A stretch of 64,000 nt of DNA, taken from positions 39,565-103,564 of the forward strand of contig NW_019775489.1 of NCBI RefSeq assembly GCF_001039355.2, written 5' to 3'. The notes beneath the pieces were generated by a model. It was not told where the DNA came from. It searched no databases and saw only the letters and a program-made list of their open reading frames with translations. The position numbers were made by a program, and so were the translations under genes. This DNA comes from Lingula anatina. Its lineage: Eukaryota; Brachiopoda; Lingulata; Lingulida; Lingulidae. Of the stretch, positions 36,277 to 49,600 are shown piece after piece. Position 1 is the first letter of the stretch. Each line of letters starts with the position of its first letter.

Positions 36277-39200
36277 CTATTCATTGAGGAGTCCAATTCC
36301 CAGAGTAAACTGTTTCCATCCTGTACTTTTGCCTGCTTGAGAACCTTGGGGTATGATTTCCTCTTTCAGCACACCGCCCTTGGATTTCCTCACATGTGGA
36401 GACGGCTCTATGAGAGGCTGAACCCTGCCACTGGTGTAACGGAGGCTCTTCCTGTTCTGGAGGGCATCTTTTACATTGTCATAGATCTGAAGTTTAAAAG
36501 TATGAAATACTAAAACACATTTTTTCTATACGTAATGTATAGTATATTACATACAATATGGATGTTATGGATTCACTGAATCTATGTAACCATATCAAAT
36601 TTTATTTCTAAGCTTTTAGGATTATGACTGCATCACACAAAATAAAACAAAGTACTGAAATCTTAGTTAAGTATTGTTTCTAAATGATTTCATAATTAAT
36701 TTTCTCTTCATAAGTTTATAACCAGAACCAAGACAAAACATCACGAGTTTAGAATGGTTGAGCATGTACTTTATTATCACACACCTGCTTCTTTTCCTGG
36801 GCTACAATCAAATTAAATTCCTTCTCTTGCATACATTCTTTCCAATCTGGGAAGACCTTTTCTCTCTTCTTCTTCCGTCTCCTTCCTTTCTTTGAGATTT
36901 CCAAAGCCCCTTTCTTCTCATCTGTGCCATCATCTTCCTCTTCTCCATCTTCTTCACCAAGTGAAGGTTGCCTGTGGAATAAAAAAAGATTATTAAGGCT
37001 TCGCATCTACAACTGACACTTATAATGCATCTTTATTCGAAGACTCAACATAAATAATGTGTCTATACAGTAAGTCTATACAGTACATTAAGATATATCC
37101 ATCTAAGAATCTTAATCTGAAATTAACTGTGTTCATTTGTTCAGGGAAACAAGCACTACAGGTATTATTGAGCCTGTGTCCTAATTAAAAAAAATTCAAA
37201 TAAGTAAACATTTTGCAATTACACATTAAAATTGTTGTCTTTTGTATCATTAGAGGCATCACACATGAACCAAACATTCCTTCTTTCCTGGAGTTACTTG
37301 TTGACTGGGCACTACAGGGAAGAGAATTCTAATCCAATTAATCTGAGACTCACATCCAGAGTTTTACCCACCTTGCAACAGGTAACTGCCCGGAAGACTG
37401 TATGGGCTTAAGCTTGATGGGAGATGCAGTGGACGACAGGTTCTGCAAAGCCATCTTTGTCACCTCAGCAGTCTTGCTCTGCATTATGTCTGTGATTGAT
37501 TTACCAGGGAAGAGTCTTGGGATCAAGGAAAGAATTTCCTCATTGCTTGGGTCCAAGTGCAGTGCCATCACTATGTCATGGCGAGCACCATTGTGGTTCT
37601 GAAAAGGCAAGAAAGAAGTCACTGTTGCTATCTGTGCTGCTACTAAAAGGCATTTCATTACCATCTACATGCACATAAAAGCTTTGTTACAAAGTTTGGT
37701 AAACAGAAACCATGAAGAGCATGCTTTGTTTTGAGGAGAACATTATTAGAATAACCTAATAAATAATCATGATGCACTTTAAATTCTTTTTTTTTTAAAC
37801 CTAACAATAAATAACCTAAACATATGTTTTAAGCAATTTGGCCTCAAACAATGCTTTTATGCACACATTAAGTCAAATTTTCAAATTTTTATTTAATTAT
37901 TATCTTAATTTAAGAATAATTCATAATCCTTAGAAAGATCTTTTTGCAAAGTGCTTAAAATAAAGCACTATAAGCAGTTCTGGCTCACCTCCAGCATGTA
38001 CCTGGCCCGTGTTCTGGAGATGTAATACTGCCCTATCCTAGGATTGTGCTGAATAGCCAGAGTGAACCGAGCCTCTGCATCCTGAAATATAAAACAAGTA
38101 CTACTTCATTTAACTAAAGAATGGGTATTGTACTCTCACAACCAAATGCATCTAATATCATATAATATGTTAATTTGGAATGAGTCCAATTTTAAAAATA
38201 AAGCATGCTTATATATAAATTACACACACACTGGCATAATGGCATATTATATTATATATTATAATATCCTAAGAATATTACAAATATATTATAATTTACT
38301 AAGAATAATGGAGTTCATTTTAGGAATAATATACTGCAAGATACAAACAAAGGATTTCGACCTATACTCATAATGATGTCTTTATCTTATTTAATCAGAA
38401 GAGGGCAGCACTGATAAGCTTCCCATTACCTTATATTTCTTATCTGTGTAGTCAGCCACACCGTACTCATTATGTATGATGGATATCCTGGTCTTGACAT
38501 TCTGGTTCATGGGGTCCAGCTCCAGAGCCTGGTGGTAGTCAGCCAGGGCAAAGTTAATCTCACCAAGACGGAAGAAACAATCTGCAGAGAACATAATATT
38601 TTCACATCAAAAGTTTCACTTAATAAATTTTAACCACTTTTGACTATTATTACCCTTTTCATATTTATCCATTATAGTTCTGATATCACATATATCAATT
38701 GACAGGTGGGGTTTATTCATTTGTTTTTGAATAATGCTCATGCCAGATTGTGGACAAAAATATATACATCATATCATATCCAACAAAAACCTTAATAAAA
38801 TGATTTTTTTCTACATACAGTTGTTAATTTAAAAATTTGTACTCTATATCAATTTAAAGTTAAATAAGTTAAACTATGTGCCAGATTTAAACTACGAGTT
38901 CTCTATATTAGAAAGAAAAATAAATGTTCATCAGGTCAAACTCAGCCTCCAGTGCCACAACCCACCTCCTCTGTTGATATATAATCCCTTCTGATCCTTC
39001 TCTCCCTTTATTGCCTTGTTCAACAATATTATGGCCTCCTCATAAAAACATTTCTTGAAGCACTCCACAGCAAAGTCATTGTATGTGAGGAGCAGCTGTC
39101 TCTGGGCATCTCTGTACACTGGACTGTCCTCGTTGTGGTCAGTTTTGTCCATGGCCAGCAGATAGTCATCTATTGCTGAGTTGAAGTCACCAAGGCGGCG

Positions 39201-42200
39201 ATGAGCAGCACCCCTTTACAAAAACAATGGTAAATGTTATGGCATCTTTACATTTAACTGACAAAATCTAAAATTGATAATTTTTTCTTTTCTTTTTTTT
39301 TAAGAATGATAAAAAGTCATTGCTTAAAGCAAAGAAAGGATACTTAAAACATAGTCACTAGTGAAATGTTCTAAAATCCAAGTTTGAATATTAATTGATG
39401 GCTGATCAACTAAAGTGAACAGTAAAATCTAAAATTCAATTATGACTAAAATCTCTTTCTAGTAAATGCATCTTCTACCAAAGGGAACTAATGAACCTAC
39501 TAGTATTTTTTTTCTTAAAAAAGGTTAAATCATCAATTAATAGGAATTCAATCAACAGTAGACAGTAAGGCAATTAATTCTCTGTTAAACAAAATTATAC
39601 CCCATGCAGTTTGCAACATTAGCACTGGCCACACACCAAATGACAGTTAAACTGAAGCCAGGCCAGCATAAGTTTGTAAATGAGTTGAACTTCAGTTACT
39701 GACCACATTTTCTTCTTTGGACTCCTAGAACCCAGTGGTTTGAAGGGCCAGTTAGCTACAAAGTTTTTTTTTTTTTGCACAGACTGCACAGATCCAGATG
39801 AGCAAACCCTACCTTAAAACATGGTATTCTGCAATGGATGGGTTCGTCTCTATTGCCAGAGATATTTTCTGGAGAGCATCCCTGAGTTTTCCATTGATGG
39901 TAAGCTGTACAGCATGGTGCTTACAGTCCTCAGCCTTGTCTTCAAGCTTTTTCTTCAACTTGAGAGCCTCAGGGTGGTCTGGGGACAGTGCCAGGGCATC
40001 CTTGATGTCATAGTAGCATAATGTGTACTGGAAAAAAGAATTAAATGTTCAATATCTCTAGTAATAATCAACATACATTTCTAGATGCCACACAGTACTC
40101 AGTACTGTACTAGGAAAGTGCCATATCCAAATACTATAAGGATTCTTTTTCCTTCTTAACGTGCAATTGATTATTCCCCTGGTTAATTTTGTGACTATTG
40201 ACTTACATTTCTGAACATGTCATGCAGCCTGGCTCTCATGACATAGTAATCAGGGTTGTCATTCTCCATCTCCAGCCTCTTGTTCACCAGGGCCAAGCAT
40301 TCTCCATGCCTGTTCAGGGCTGCCAGGCAAGCTATGCTGAAATGGTGCAAACAAGTATATTACACATGAAGCAAATCTATTATGTCACCTCTACCTGTGG
40401 ATTGTCCTTAGATAACAGGTTTAAAAAATTCTGAATAATCTAGCCCTTTGCAACTCAGCCAATTTCAAAACAGATCTTTTATTGCATGAAGTTTGCATTC
40501 AGATAAACAGACATGCTGAAACTGTTGGTTCTTCAAGCCATGACTGATATAACTTTCAAGGACTTGTAGAAACTTGCATTCAATTAGTCCAATTAGACCA
40601 GTTACAATTTCAAAATCCACCATTTGTCAGTTCAGCAAAGTGGCCTTAGGTCCAGCAAATTTTTCATAAAAGTAGATCCAAATATCCAGTCATTTTTATA
40701 AATTCTGATGAAACTGACATTGGGGTTTGGCCTATTTGCTAAAACTAACTTACCTCCTTGTATGATAGCCTTCAATGTTGGGCTGCATTTCTGCTGCCCT
40801 TGAGAATGCCTCTAAAGCTTCTGGATATAACCTCTGATCAAACAAACACTGTCCTTGCATGTAATAGATAAAAGCCAATCTGGTGTAATATTGAGCACAG
40901 TCAGGATCCAGTACACAGGCTTTTTTATAATTGAGTATTGATGATTGAAAGTCTGTGGATTGTAAGAAAGTCTCTGCCCGCAGGACATAGTAGTCCACAA
41001 CCCAAGGCTTGAGTATTATGCATTTGTTGAGGCACAGGATTGCCCTGTCGTAATCATCTTGGCTTAGTGAGTCCAGTGCATTTTGGAAACTAGAATAAGA
41101 AAGTAGCACATTAAGTCATCATTGGTGCACTTTAATTTATGAATGGGAAAAGTATTGAGACAGAGATGCCTTAAAAATAAATTGTTTACAACTAGAAAAG
41201 CACCCAGAGAGCGCAGACCTATGCCAAGACAAATAATTAACTTTTAATCCACCATAATTTAATACATGGATCATCACCAAATCTTATCACTTTTAAGTTA
41301 GCCCATTTCTGACCCATCTTGAAAATTTATCAAAATCCATCCATAACTTTTTGGAGATAGACAGATAAACAGAAGTGAAAACATAACGACCTTGGTGGAG
41401 GTAAAATTAAAGTAAAACCATATGTAAAGACAATCTTTTGACAAAGCGTACAAGTTTTTGTGCTTGTTCTTACAATTTAGCAACACATAGGTTACATGTG
41501 TTCACTTTGAATTACTTCACTGATATGTGTGTTGCCACTTCAAAATATTCACATTTTGAACAGAAACCTTAACACCTTGGGCTATTTGATTTTTTTCTGT
41601 CCCTTATAGTCACTTGAAATGCCTTTGATGAATAATAATTATGATAATTGTTTCAACTAGTTGCCCTTACTGTTCAGCTGCCTTGGTGTCAATGACCTCC
41701 CTCATGGTGAGAGTGGGTTTGTTGGGCTCCCAGGCCTGGGGTTCAAAGGCCTTCCCTTTGCTCTTCTTTCTTTCTTTTGCTGCCGCCAATGTTTCCTCAC
41801 TAACTGCAGTGGCAAATACCCCACCTTCAGCCTGAAATTTGTTGTGATAAGTCAGTGTTGCTACTATCATCATTTTTTATGATTATGGCAATTTAAACAG
41901 ACTAAAATATTTAGCAATCACATCTGGCCTATATAAATCTAAATTGTAAAAAAATTAGTCATAATTATAATAAAAATACACACATAGGCATATTCTTCAA
42001 AAACCTGATTATCCATTTATTTCCCCCCCCCCCCCCAGATATGCATATACATTTTTTAACACATTGACCAATAAAACATTGCATTTTGATAGCTATGATG
42101 CTGGCTGCCCTTCACGTTCTCACTACATGATGACGAGAAACCAACAGATTTCATGTCATCAATGGCAGTCTCCCCACCTGCTCACTTCCTCCCTCAGCAC

Positions 42201-42552
42201 CAGAATATTGCACCATGCTCTGTTTCTCCTCTCCCTCATCAGTAACATCTGTCAATTGATCCTCCTCATCCTCATCTTCATCCTCCTCACCACTTGTCTC
42301 CTCAGTCTCATCAATCAAAGTGCTAGATTTAGTGACACCTTCTTTATCAAACAGTACATCTAAATCTGGATAAAACTGATGGACATTGATGATTTCACTA
42401 GATTGTTTAAGGAGTTGTTTTGCTTTAGCAACTTCCTCGGGGTCAGCTGGTATGTCTGCCTCAACTGGGTGGTCTTCCTCATCCTGGAGTCCATTTTCCT
42501 TTGTTGAATCATTATCTCCGTTTGAGGGATTTGGATCCTCAGTGGATGACAT
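36277..42552 (-). CDS. TTC16: Tetratricopeptide repeat protein 16-like
   Basis: Eleven exons on the minus strand: 42178-42552, 41671-41831, 40754-41089, 40207-40336, 39813-40027, 38966-39213, 38430-38581, 37989-38081, 37372-37598, 36785-36971, 36277-36486; phases close, 777 aa. The N-terminus (1-125) is acidic, with a D/E run near residue 105. From about residue 180 to 600 come repeated TPR helix pairs, for example YDRAILCLNKCIILKP, YPEALEAFSRAAEMQP, INFALADYHQALELDP and ARHDIVMALHLDPSN. The last 130 residues are charged, with an acidic block and then RRRKKKR. I match it to TTC16 by the TPR arrangement with unusual spacing and by size; other TPR families remain possible. TPRs act as protein-binding scaffolds. 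The gene is head-to-head with the gene starting at 43685, which points to a shared promoter. Confidence 0.8.
41191..41403 (+). mobile_element. RTE-like LINE 3' tail or SINE, copy 2
   Basis: It has the same series as 9852-10093: CTAGAAAAGCACCCAGAGAG, GTTAGCCCATTTCTGACC, CCATAACTTTTTGGAGA, and GACCTTGGTGGAGGTAAA at the end. It lies in an intron of the TTC16-like gene, in the opposite orientation to that gene. Confidence 0.65.
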
Positions 42553-43280
42553 GCTGGATAGCAGAGTCTGAGTGAGCACTGCCCCTGGTTATTCTTAACT
42601 TTCTATTTCTCTGATATTTGGCAACGCTGAAAGGAAAATATCATAGGTCTTAGCCATAATCAGGCTCATATGTGTAGATTTAAAAAAAAATAAATAATTT
42701 TTTTAAAAAATCAAACATATATGAGCAGCTGTTTCCATTTTCCAATTTCTACAGGACAGTCTGTTTAACTAACAGTAAAATTGACATGATGTTCTTCTTT
42801 AATGCTGAAGGTATTGCACATTACTTGCTTGATGCACTGGTAGACTAGACAGTAGATATCAATAACAAAGCTCCCTGAAAAAACATCTCAAATAAAAAAG
42901 GCCCTATGAATATTTCATCGAATTATACCAATTTAATATCTGATCAGTGCAGAGTATAAGGATTCTGCATCACTCATACACTTTAAGTTATGACATCAAA
43001 ACAGAGATAACAGATTAGACAATGACCTACTCAGACTCAGACTCGGGTTCAGACTTCAGTGACAGTGGTCGAATTTTGAAAAAAATATCAACCGTTTAAA
43101 GATGCCTAGTAAATCCGGGCGTTGCACTTGGCTTACCTTTACATGGTTTCAGCAATTTAAATCTGATAGACCTAGGGATTAACTTCCACGGCATACATCA
43201 GAGCCAAAGAATACCGTCACACGAATTAATTAAGGAAATCGTGTACCTGACATGCGATCGAACAGGTTGTTTTGGATTAC

Positions 43281-43294
43281 ATTGCCATGGAAGC
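43281..43294. promoter_or_regulatory. X-box (RFX) candidate
   Basis: ATTGCCATGGAAGC matches 10 of the 12 defined positions of the RFX consensus GTTNCCATGGNAAC, on either strand. The central CCATGG is intact, with one mismatch in each half-site. It sits about 390 bases upstream of the plus-strand gene and 730 bases upstream of the TTC16-like ATG. RFX X-boxes typically drive ciliary genes. Confidence 0.45.
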
Positions 43295-43584
43295 TTCCCC
43301 TGTTACGCATGTGCAGCATTGACTAATGTGCTGTTGTGATCTTCGATTCCATTGGCTCAAATGATTCTCGAAGACTCGCACTTTTACAATAATATAAATA
43401 TTCTGTAGTTAGCATACGGCATGAATATTTATCCCTCTTTTTAGTTAGCCAAAATAAAGGTATCTAGCACGATTGCACTCGCAAAATCTTTCGACGGTAT
43501 CACCTAATTAGGTTTAAGTTTCATGTAATAATAAACCAATCAGACAACATTTCTCATACCAAACCCCGTTTCCTATGTAAACTG

Positions 43585-43601
43585 TCATGGCGGACGTGTA
43601 G
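43585..43601 (+). promoter_or_regulatory. YY1-like element and minimal upstream ORF
   Basis: TCATGGCGGACG resembles the YY1 element found just inside many animal transcription starts. Its ATG opens a four-codon frame, ATG GCG GAC GTG TAG, which ends 83 bases before the main ATG at 43685. If transcription begins upstream, this is a short uORF. Confidence 0.4.
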
Positions 43602-43684
43602 TGGATTTTGGCTCGTACTTTGAAATTATATTTATATTCTAACCCATAAAATCATTATGTAAGTGCCTTGAATTAACAAAAACC

Positions 43685-46600
43685 ATGGAAGACAACAATG
43701 AAGAAGTTCCAGATGACCAGGCTCTTGCTTCTAAGGTAGAGTTGCTCACATAATACTGTAGTTATTCATTTCCAAGTCCCATGGTGACAGGTTACAGGCA
43801 GATCAACTTGTCTAAATTGTTTGCATAAGTAATTATTCAGCATTCAATAAGGTTTAACTTCAAGCAACGAATTGCAGCCAGTTTTCTTATGCGAGCAGTC
43901 GAATCTTTAATGGTTATGTAAAAAATGAACCAAGTGAATGCCCCGGTTGGTCTTGAATCTTCATTAAATTAATTAGAGTTTAATGATGATAATATTGAGA
44001 GAGAGAGAGAGAGGAGGGAGGGAGAGAGAGAGAGAGAGATGTTTATAATAGTACATTAACACCTTGAATAAGGTAATAATGGACCATTGTATCTCCAGAG
44101 TTGGCTCAGACCCGCTAGTGCTTCCCTACATCAACTAGACCAGGTCAAAGCAGCTGTGTACAACTTTGGACTTGGAGACCACAGAGACATTAAAGCAACT
44201 TCCAGCTCTCTTAAGAAACGCTCCAACAGCCATTCTGACCTGGAAATAGCAAAAACAGATGACACATTATCTGGGTTGCTCTCTCAGAAAACTGCATGGT
44301 GAGACATTCTAGTACAAGTTGTGGGAATAATGCAAACAAAAATATTTGTTCTTTTACACATGAAATAAATTAACATTTCAATAGGTGAAACATATTTGTA
44401 GGTCTGCCTTTGGTAGTTATAAAATTAATGAAACTTGCTTACCCCCCACCCCCTTCTAAAAATAAATAAAGGAGTAACATGATTAGAATTTTTATTTTAA
44501 ATTTGTGAAAACATGTTCTGGAAATTTCCAACATGATCACTGAAATGCATGTCTTTTCAGGGGCAGCAACTCTTCCATTCCAGAGCTTATGAAGCAGTTC
44601 AGTCAGAGGCAAAGGCCAGACAGTGGGCAAAAACACAGACCTTCCAGTGGCAAGAAAAACAAACTTCACGGCAACACCAGAGACCCTTCTATTCCACCAG
44701 CTCACCCCGGGGAGCCCAGTAGGGTACCCATTGGAGGTAGTACCTTAGCAGTTCCTGAATTTATTCATTCATTAATTCATAACTTCAGAAAACTTTTATT
44801 TGTTGCTCTTGTTTTATTCTTTTCTTTCTTTCTTTTTTATAGACATTGCTTTTATCTATCTGTTGACTGAGCTTAGTTTAAATTAAAAGATACTTGATGA
44901 AAATTACTCGAAAACGTATTACAATTATGGTGTTCAATTGTCGGATAACTACATTGTTAAAGAACAAGTAAGGTGAGATATTAACAGGGTTTGCTAAATG
45001 TTAAAGATAAGAGGTTTATGTCTTTGTTTATAGTAAAGGGTGCCAAGTTTGACCCAGAGGAGAGGCTTCCAAAGGGATACTCCCCATGTGTGGATGATGA
45101 TTTTTCCAGAAAACATGTGGAACGGTCCCTTCAAGAATTCATGAATAGCCAAGTGGACATTACAAGTAGGTTTGAAATGACAAAAAATAAAGCATAAAAT
45201 GATGTAGAATACATACATACACACAGTAGAGAAGTTTATGTCAGTTCTAGTGGAGCACCCACGTAAACAACTTATATTTAGGGACCATTTCCAGACCCTA
45301 TTGTACTAACTGTGGATCAATCTATCTCCCAGGGGATTCTAGCTAAATTTCAATCAACTTAAGCGGCTTATATGTCTGTCACATCTACTTAAGTTGCTAG
45401 GGGGTAATTAATTATCATTTAACAGCTTCAGTAGGGGTGGCAGACATCTAAGCCACTTCAGCTGAAAGCAATTTAGCGAGATACCCCTCGGAGGTGGATC
45501 AATCCTGCTAGATCAATTTAGGTATGGGAATCCAGTCTTATATATTTGGAAAACACATGTAGCACTGTATTAGAGTACTCAAGGTTGATTCCACCGATAA
45601 AAGCTCAGCTTTGTTGTCTATATTGTGAACAAATATTAGTTTCTTTTGTTTTCAGGTTTAATTCTGTTGAAAATAATTTCATTAGCTAGTGCGTTCATAA
45701 TATCCTTGCAACTGAGCAAGTTTTTTTTCCATCACGTCTGTATAAATATGTCAGCTCCTTATCACAAGTTTTTTCAATCACGGCAGGAAAGTTTAGACAC
45801 AAGATGTGTGTAAGCCCTGTGTTTAGCTTTAGTTTTTCATCAAAGTCAATTAAGAACACACTGTACTGTAAGAACTGAAATAATGCATAAATATAGGGCA
45901 CAGCAGTATTCCTATTGATTTCTTCTTTTGGCTCACCATCAAAGAAAACCTTAGTGACATATATTGATTTTGAGAACCATTTTCTCAAAGATGTAATGGA
46001 TTGTTTGATTGATTCAAATGCTTTCCAGTTATAACAGTCATTTTGATCTTTTTGTGAATGAGAAAATTATTACAATCTCTCATGTATGTTATAACAGTTA
46101 ACCACAAAAGAAAAGCATGCCATTTTTATTTATTTACAAGTATTAAAGAAATGCAGAAATTAACTGCACTCTAACAGATAGATCCAGAATATGAAGGGGG
46201 AGGAGGGGGGCATTACCTCACCACCCATCCCACCTTCCCCACTAGCATTTCTGGAGAAATAGTGCAAGTTAGGATATTTGGACATATTTTCTGTATGTGT
46301 GAGATTATTTACAGGGGCGGATTCAGAGATATTTTCTGACAGTCTTCCAAATTATCTTTATTGATCCATCCTACATTTTTGACCGTCTTCCGACAGAAAA
46401 CATTAGATACCTGTCAATGTAAACTTGAAAATCTGACCGTCTTCTGGAAGACCCAGAAGACGGCCTAAATCCACCCCTGATTTATTCCACTCACTTTGGT
46501 AAGTGGTATCTTGAATCTGCCCCTCTATCCCCTGTGGATATGAAGATAGAATATTGGCTATGATATGGCTTATTTCCAGATTTACATATCTAACGTATCA

Positions 46601-49600
46601 TACACATTTTGCTGTAATTTTTATTGCCATCCTTGATTACTGTAGATGTACACCTCTTGGTTTAAAAGACCTGAATGATGATTTACATTGGACCAAGCCG
46701 AGAGTAATTTCACATAATAGGATTGATTTCTGTTATACACTGCACAGCCACCGCACTCTTATTGACGGGACTTAAGTTGTGTATTATGCTATGAAGTGAA
46801 GTGTGATTCATAGACTAAATTATATTGTGTGACTGTGTACACCCTATTGTTGTGCAGTCAAGTATTACATCCAGAACAGGGGGTATACTGCTCAAACATG
46901 GCAAAATGTTGAGATTATCTTGTTACTTTTTGTGTGGTGAGAATTTGCAGTAGTAACCCGATGCATGTGCTATACTCACTTCTTTTAAGCCTTTATTTGC
47001 ACATAGGAGCTTAAACTGGCTTGTGTTTGTTTAGACAGGCCTACAGTATATATAGAAATTGATAAACTTTAAACAAAGCTTGAGTGAATAACTTGCCTTT
47101 GGTTCCAATTGATTTTTTATATTGAATTTCAATCACGGGCGTGACTTGAGTCACAAATGCAGGTAACTTCACATGACTATATTGATTGTCTCATCTTAAA
47201 TTGACTGAAATGATACAGGTATTGAAACACTTCTCCCTGGTCCCATTTTTAAAGATTTTGTCTGGGAAATGACACATAAAGTTCAGGGAGGTGTATCATA
47301 TGGTATAATATGGGAGAGTTGCCAGTGCTGTGGTTGCTAGGCTTGTGAAGTGCTGGAATAAGGAGTAACATTCATAGTTACTTGATACCCCAAGAACAAA
47401 CTGTAAATACACTATATATGTAAAGTATGGGGATGTAAGTTTAAAGATCTGTGTATGGAATACATGCATACAGACTGGTAGCATATCACATGTGAAGGCT
47501 GCTTAAATACACTGCGACAATTTCAAATATTGGAAATTAAGCAAAAAGAGTTAACCATTAGGAGAGGGCTATTAGAGGAATCTGCTGAACCTGCTTCACT
47601 TCATGTAGAATTCAGAAGAGAAGACCATATGTGAACCATTATCAAAGTGAAATGTTCTTCATTGCAAATGAATGTTTCCAGCTTGATGATGTTAATGTGA
47701 AAAAGATGGATTTGTCTAATTTTCCAAATATTTGACATAGTTATTAGCTACAGTTAACACTAAGTACTGGTGCATTATGTCAACCATATGATTTCCTGTG
47801 GAGCTAGCCTAGCTATTTAGAACAGCTGAGGGTGACATAATGGCATCCATGCTGCAGATTCAAGTTTACAGTCTACAGGACCTAAAATCTGCCCCACTGT
47901 GGAAGACAGGTTTGTGTATATGATGTGATGTTATGAAAACTTTAATCAGAGATAATTTAACATGCATTGGTTGATACATCTGGGTTGTATACTTGTACCT
48001 GTAACTGAATATTTGTATACTATTTTTATTGGTGAAATGTCTTGGCTTGGTTATAAGTGAAGATGGTAAATTTAAAGACAAGTTTCAGTTAAGAAAAAAA
48101 GAAATAAAAAAATGTAACTCTGATCTAATGATAAATGTTGATAAGAACAGTTGGTTAGTTGGGTTGAGAGCACCAAATGAGTTGATTTTCATGTCTATGA
48201 AATACATTTTTGTGAAACAAAGCAAAAAAGAAAAAAACCTTAAGATTAAAATAAAAAACAAGATGTTTTTGTAACTATGCAGTTGATTGCCAAAAAAAAA
48301 AAAAAAACTGCAGTGACGTCACATATCAGTATGAAGGTACAAATGTTTGGTATCAACTCTTTACTTTAGAAAGTTAATACTGCATTAAGGAACACTAAAC
48401 CACTTACAAATTACACAAAGGATGTCAGCTTCAACATTTATCAGTTTTACCTAGCATGAGAAAAAATCAATTGTGATACCTGATTATTTCAGTCATTATG
48501 ATTTCAGTTCTGAGTGAACTGTGACAGGCAGGGATATGAGCCACAGGCTCTGTTTTTCATAATATAGGAAATTTAGTCAGAAGTTTGACTTTTCTTGAAA
48601 AAGGAAATCGATTTTATTTTATTTTGACAATCATAATGAATCAGTAGTTGTCCTCTTTTTCCAACAGCTTGAATGAAGGCAAGAAAGAGGACAAATTAAT
48701 TATTTATTCATTACTGGACTGGCAATTGTTGAAAGTAAAATACACTGCAAGCAACATCAAAATCTCAACGAAGTGGATGTGGAAAGGAGCAGAGATGATC
48801 CATAGCTGTTATTGTGATTTTAGTCCACCATGCCTAGCATGAAAAAGATCATGCTTTATTTGCTGTTATTGTGATTTCACTCCTTCAGTCCCATGGTGAA
48901 AAAATGAAAGAACTTGGACTGTATTTTTCTGTTATTGATATTTCAGTCCACCAGTCCTATGGAAAGCAGGGCCAGTCTTTACCCCCAGTACCCAGGACAT
49001 CTCCAGACTTGATACAGATGACATCCACAGACACTGGCAGTGAGATGTGAGTAGATTATTTGTGGGGGTGCTTTACACTTATATATGTCAGCATATACTG
49101 ATGCTGTCTATATGGAATGGTCGGGTTGATTTTGTGGACAATGTACTAGTATATTTAATGTAATACTGGAGATTTGTTCTCTTACCTAAATATAGAAAGA
49201 GAGAAGTTCCTGTGATCTGATGAGGTGATTGGATATATGTAAAGGAGATAGAGACTCGTGTATTTCACCCTTGATGGTAGAAAATTGGAAATTTGAATTA
49301 AAAAAGAATAGGTTTACATATCCTAATTATGTCAGTGTTTTTAAAAAGTTGTACCATGGTGATAAGGGAAAATTGTTGAAAAAGCTTTTTTGCTACATAA
49401 ATTTAACCCCCATCACAGGCCATTAAAATATTCTTTAAAGTGACTTTTTGATGTTAGTGGAATTGCAAAGTGAGGAACAATTAAATGTTTAAAGAACATG
49501 ATTTCACAGGGCACAAGAGGAAATCCCACCACTGCCACCAGAACCACAAAGAATCTCTCTGGATCTTCCTAGTGCACAGTTTGATGACAGAGACCCAGAG

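Larger units (their letters stand above)
42553..43684. promoter_or_regulatory. Bidirectional promoter region of the TTC16-like and R-P-x-S genes
   Basis: The two start codons face away from each other across 1132 bases with no other gene. The region contains an X-box-like palindrome at 43281-43294 and a YY1-like CATGGCGGA at 43586. Both 5' UTRs must lie here. No TATA box is obvious next to either start. A shared promoter is inferred from the geometry, not shown directly. Confidence 0.6.

Noticed and set aside
42553-42579. Upstream start for the TTC16-like protein
   Set aside because: The codon is GTG; the ATG at 42552 is the first conventional start.
48029-48274. Plus-strand 81-codon frame in intron 4 of the R-P-x-S gene
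   Set aside because: It has a Lys-rich AT-driven composition ending in poly-A; it does not fit the phases of the flanking exons.
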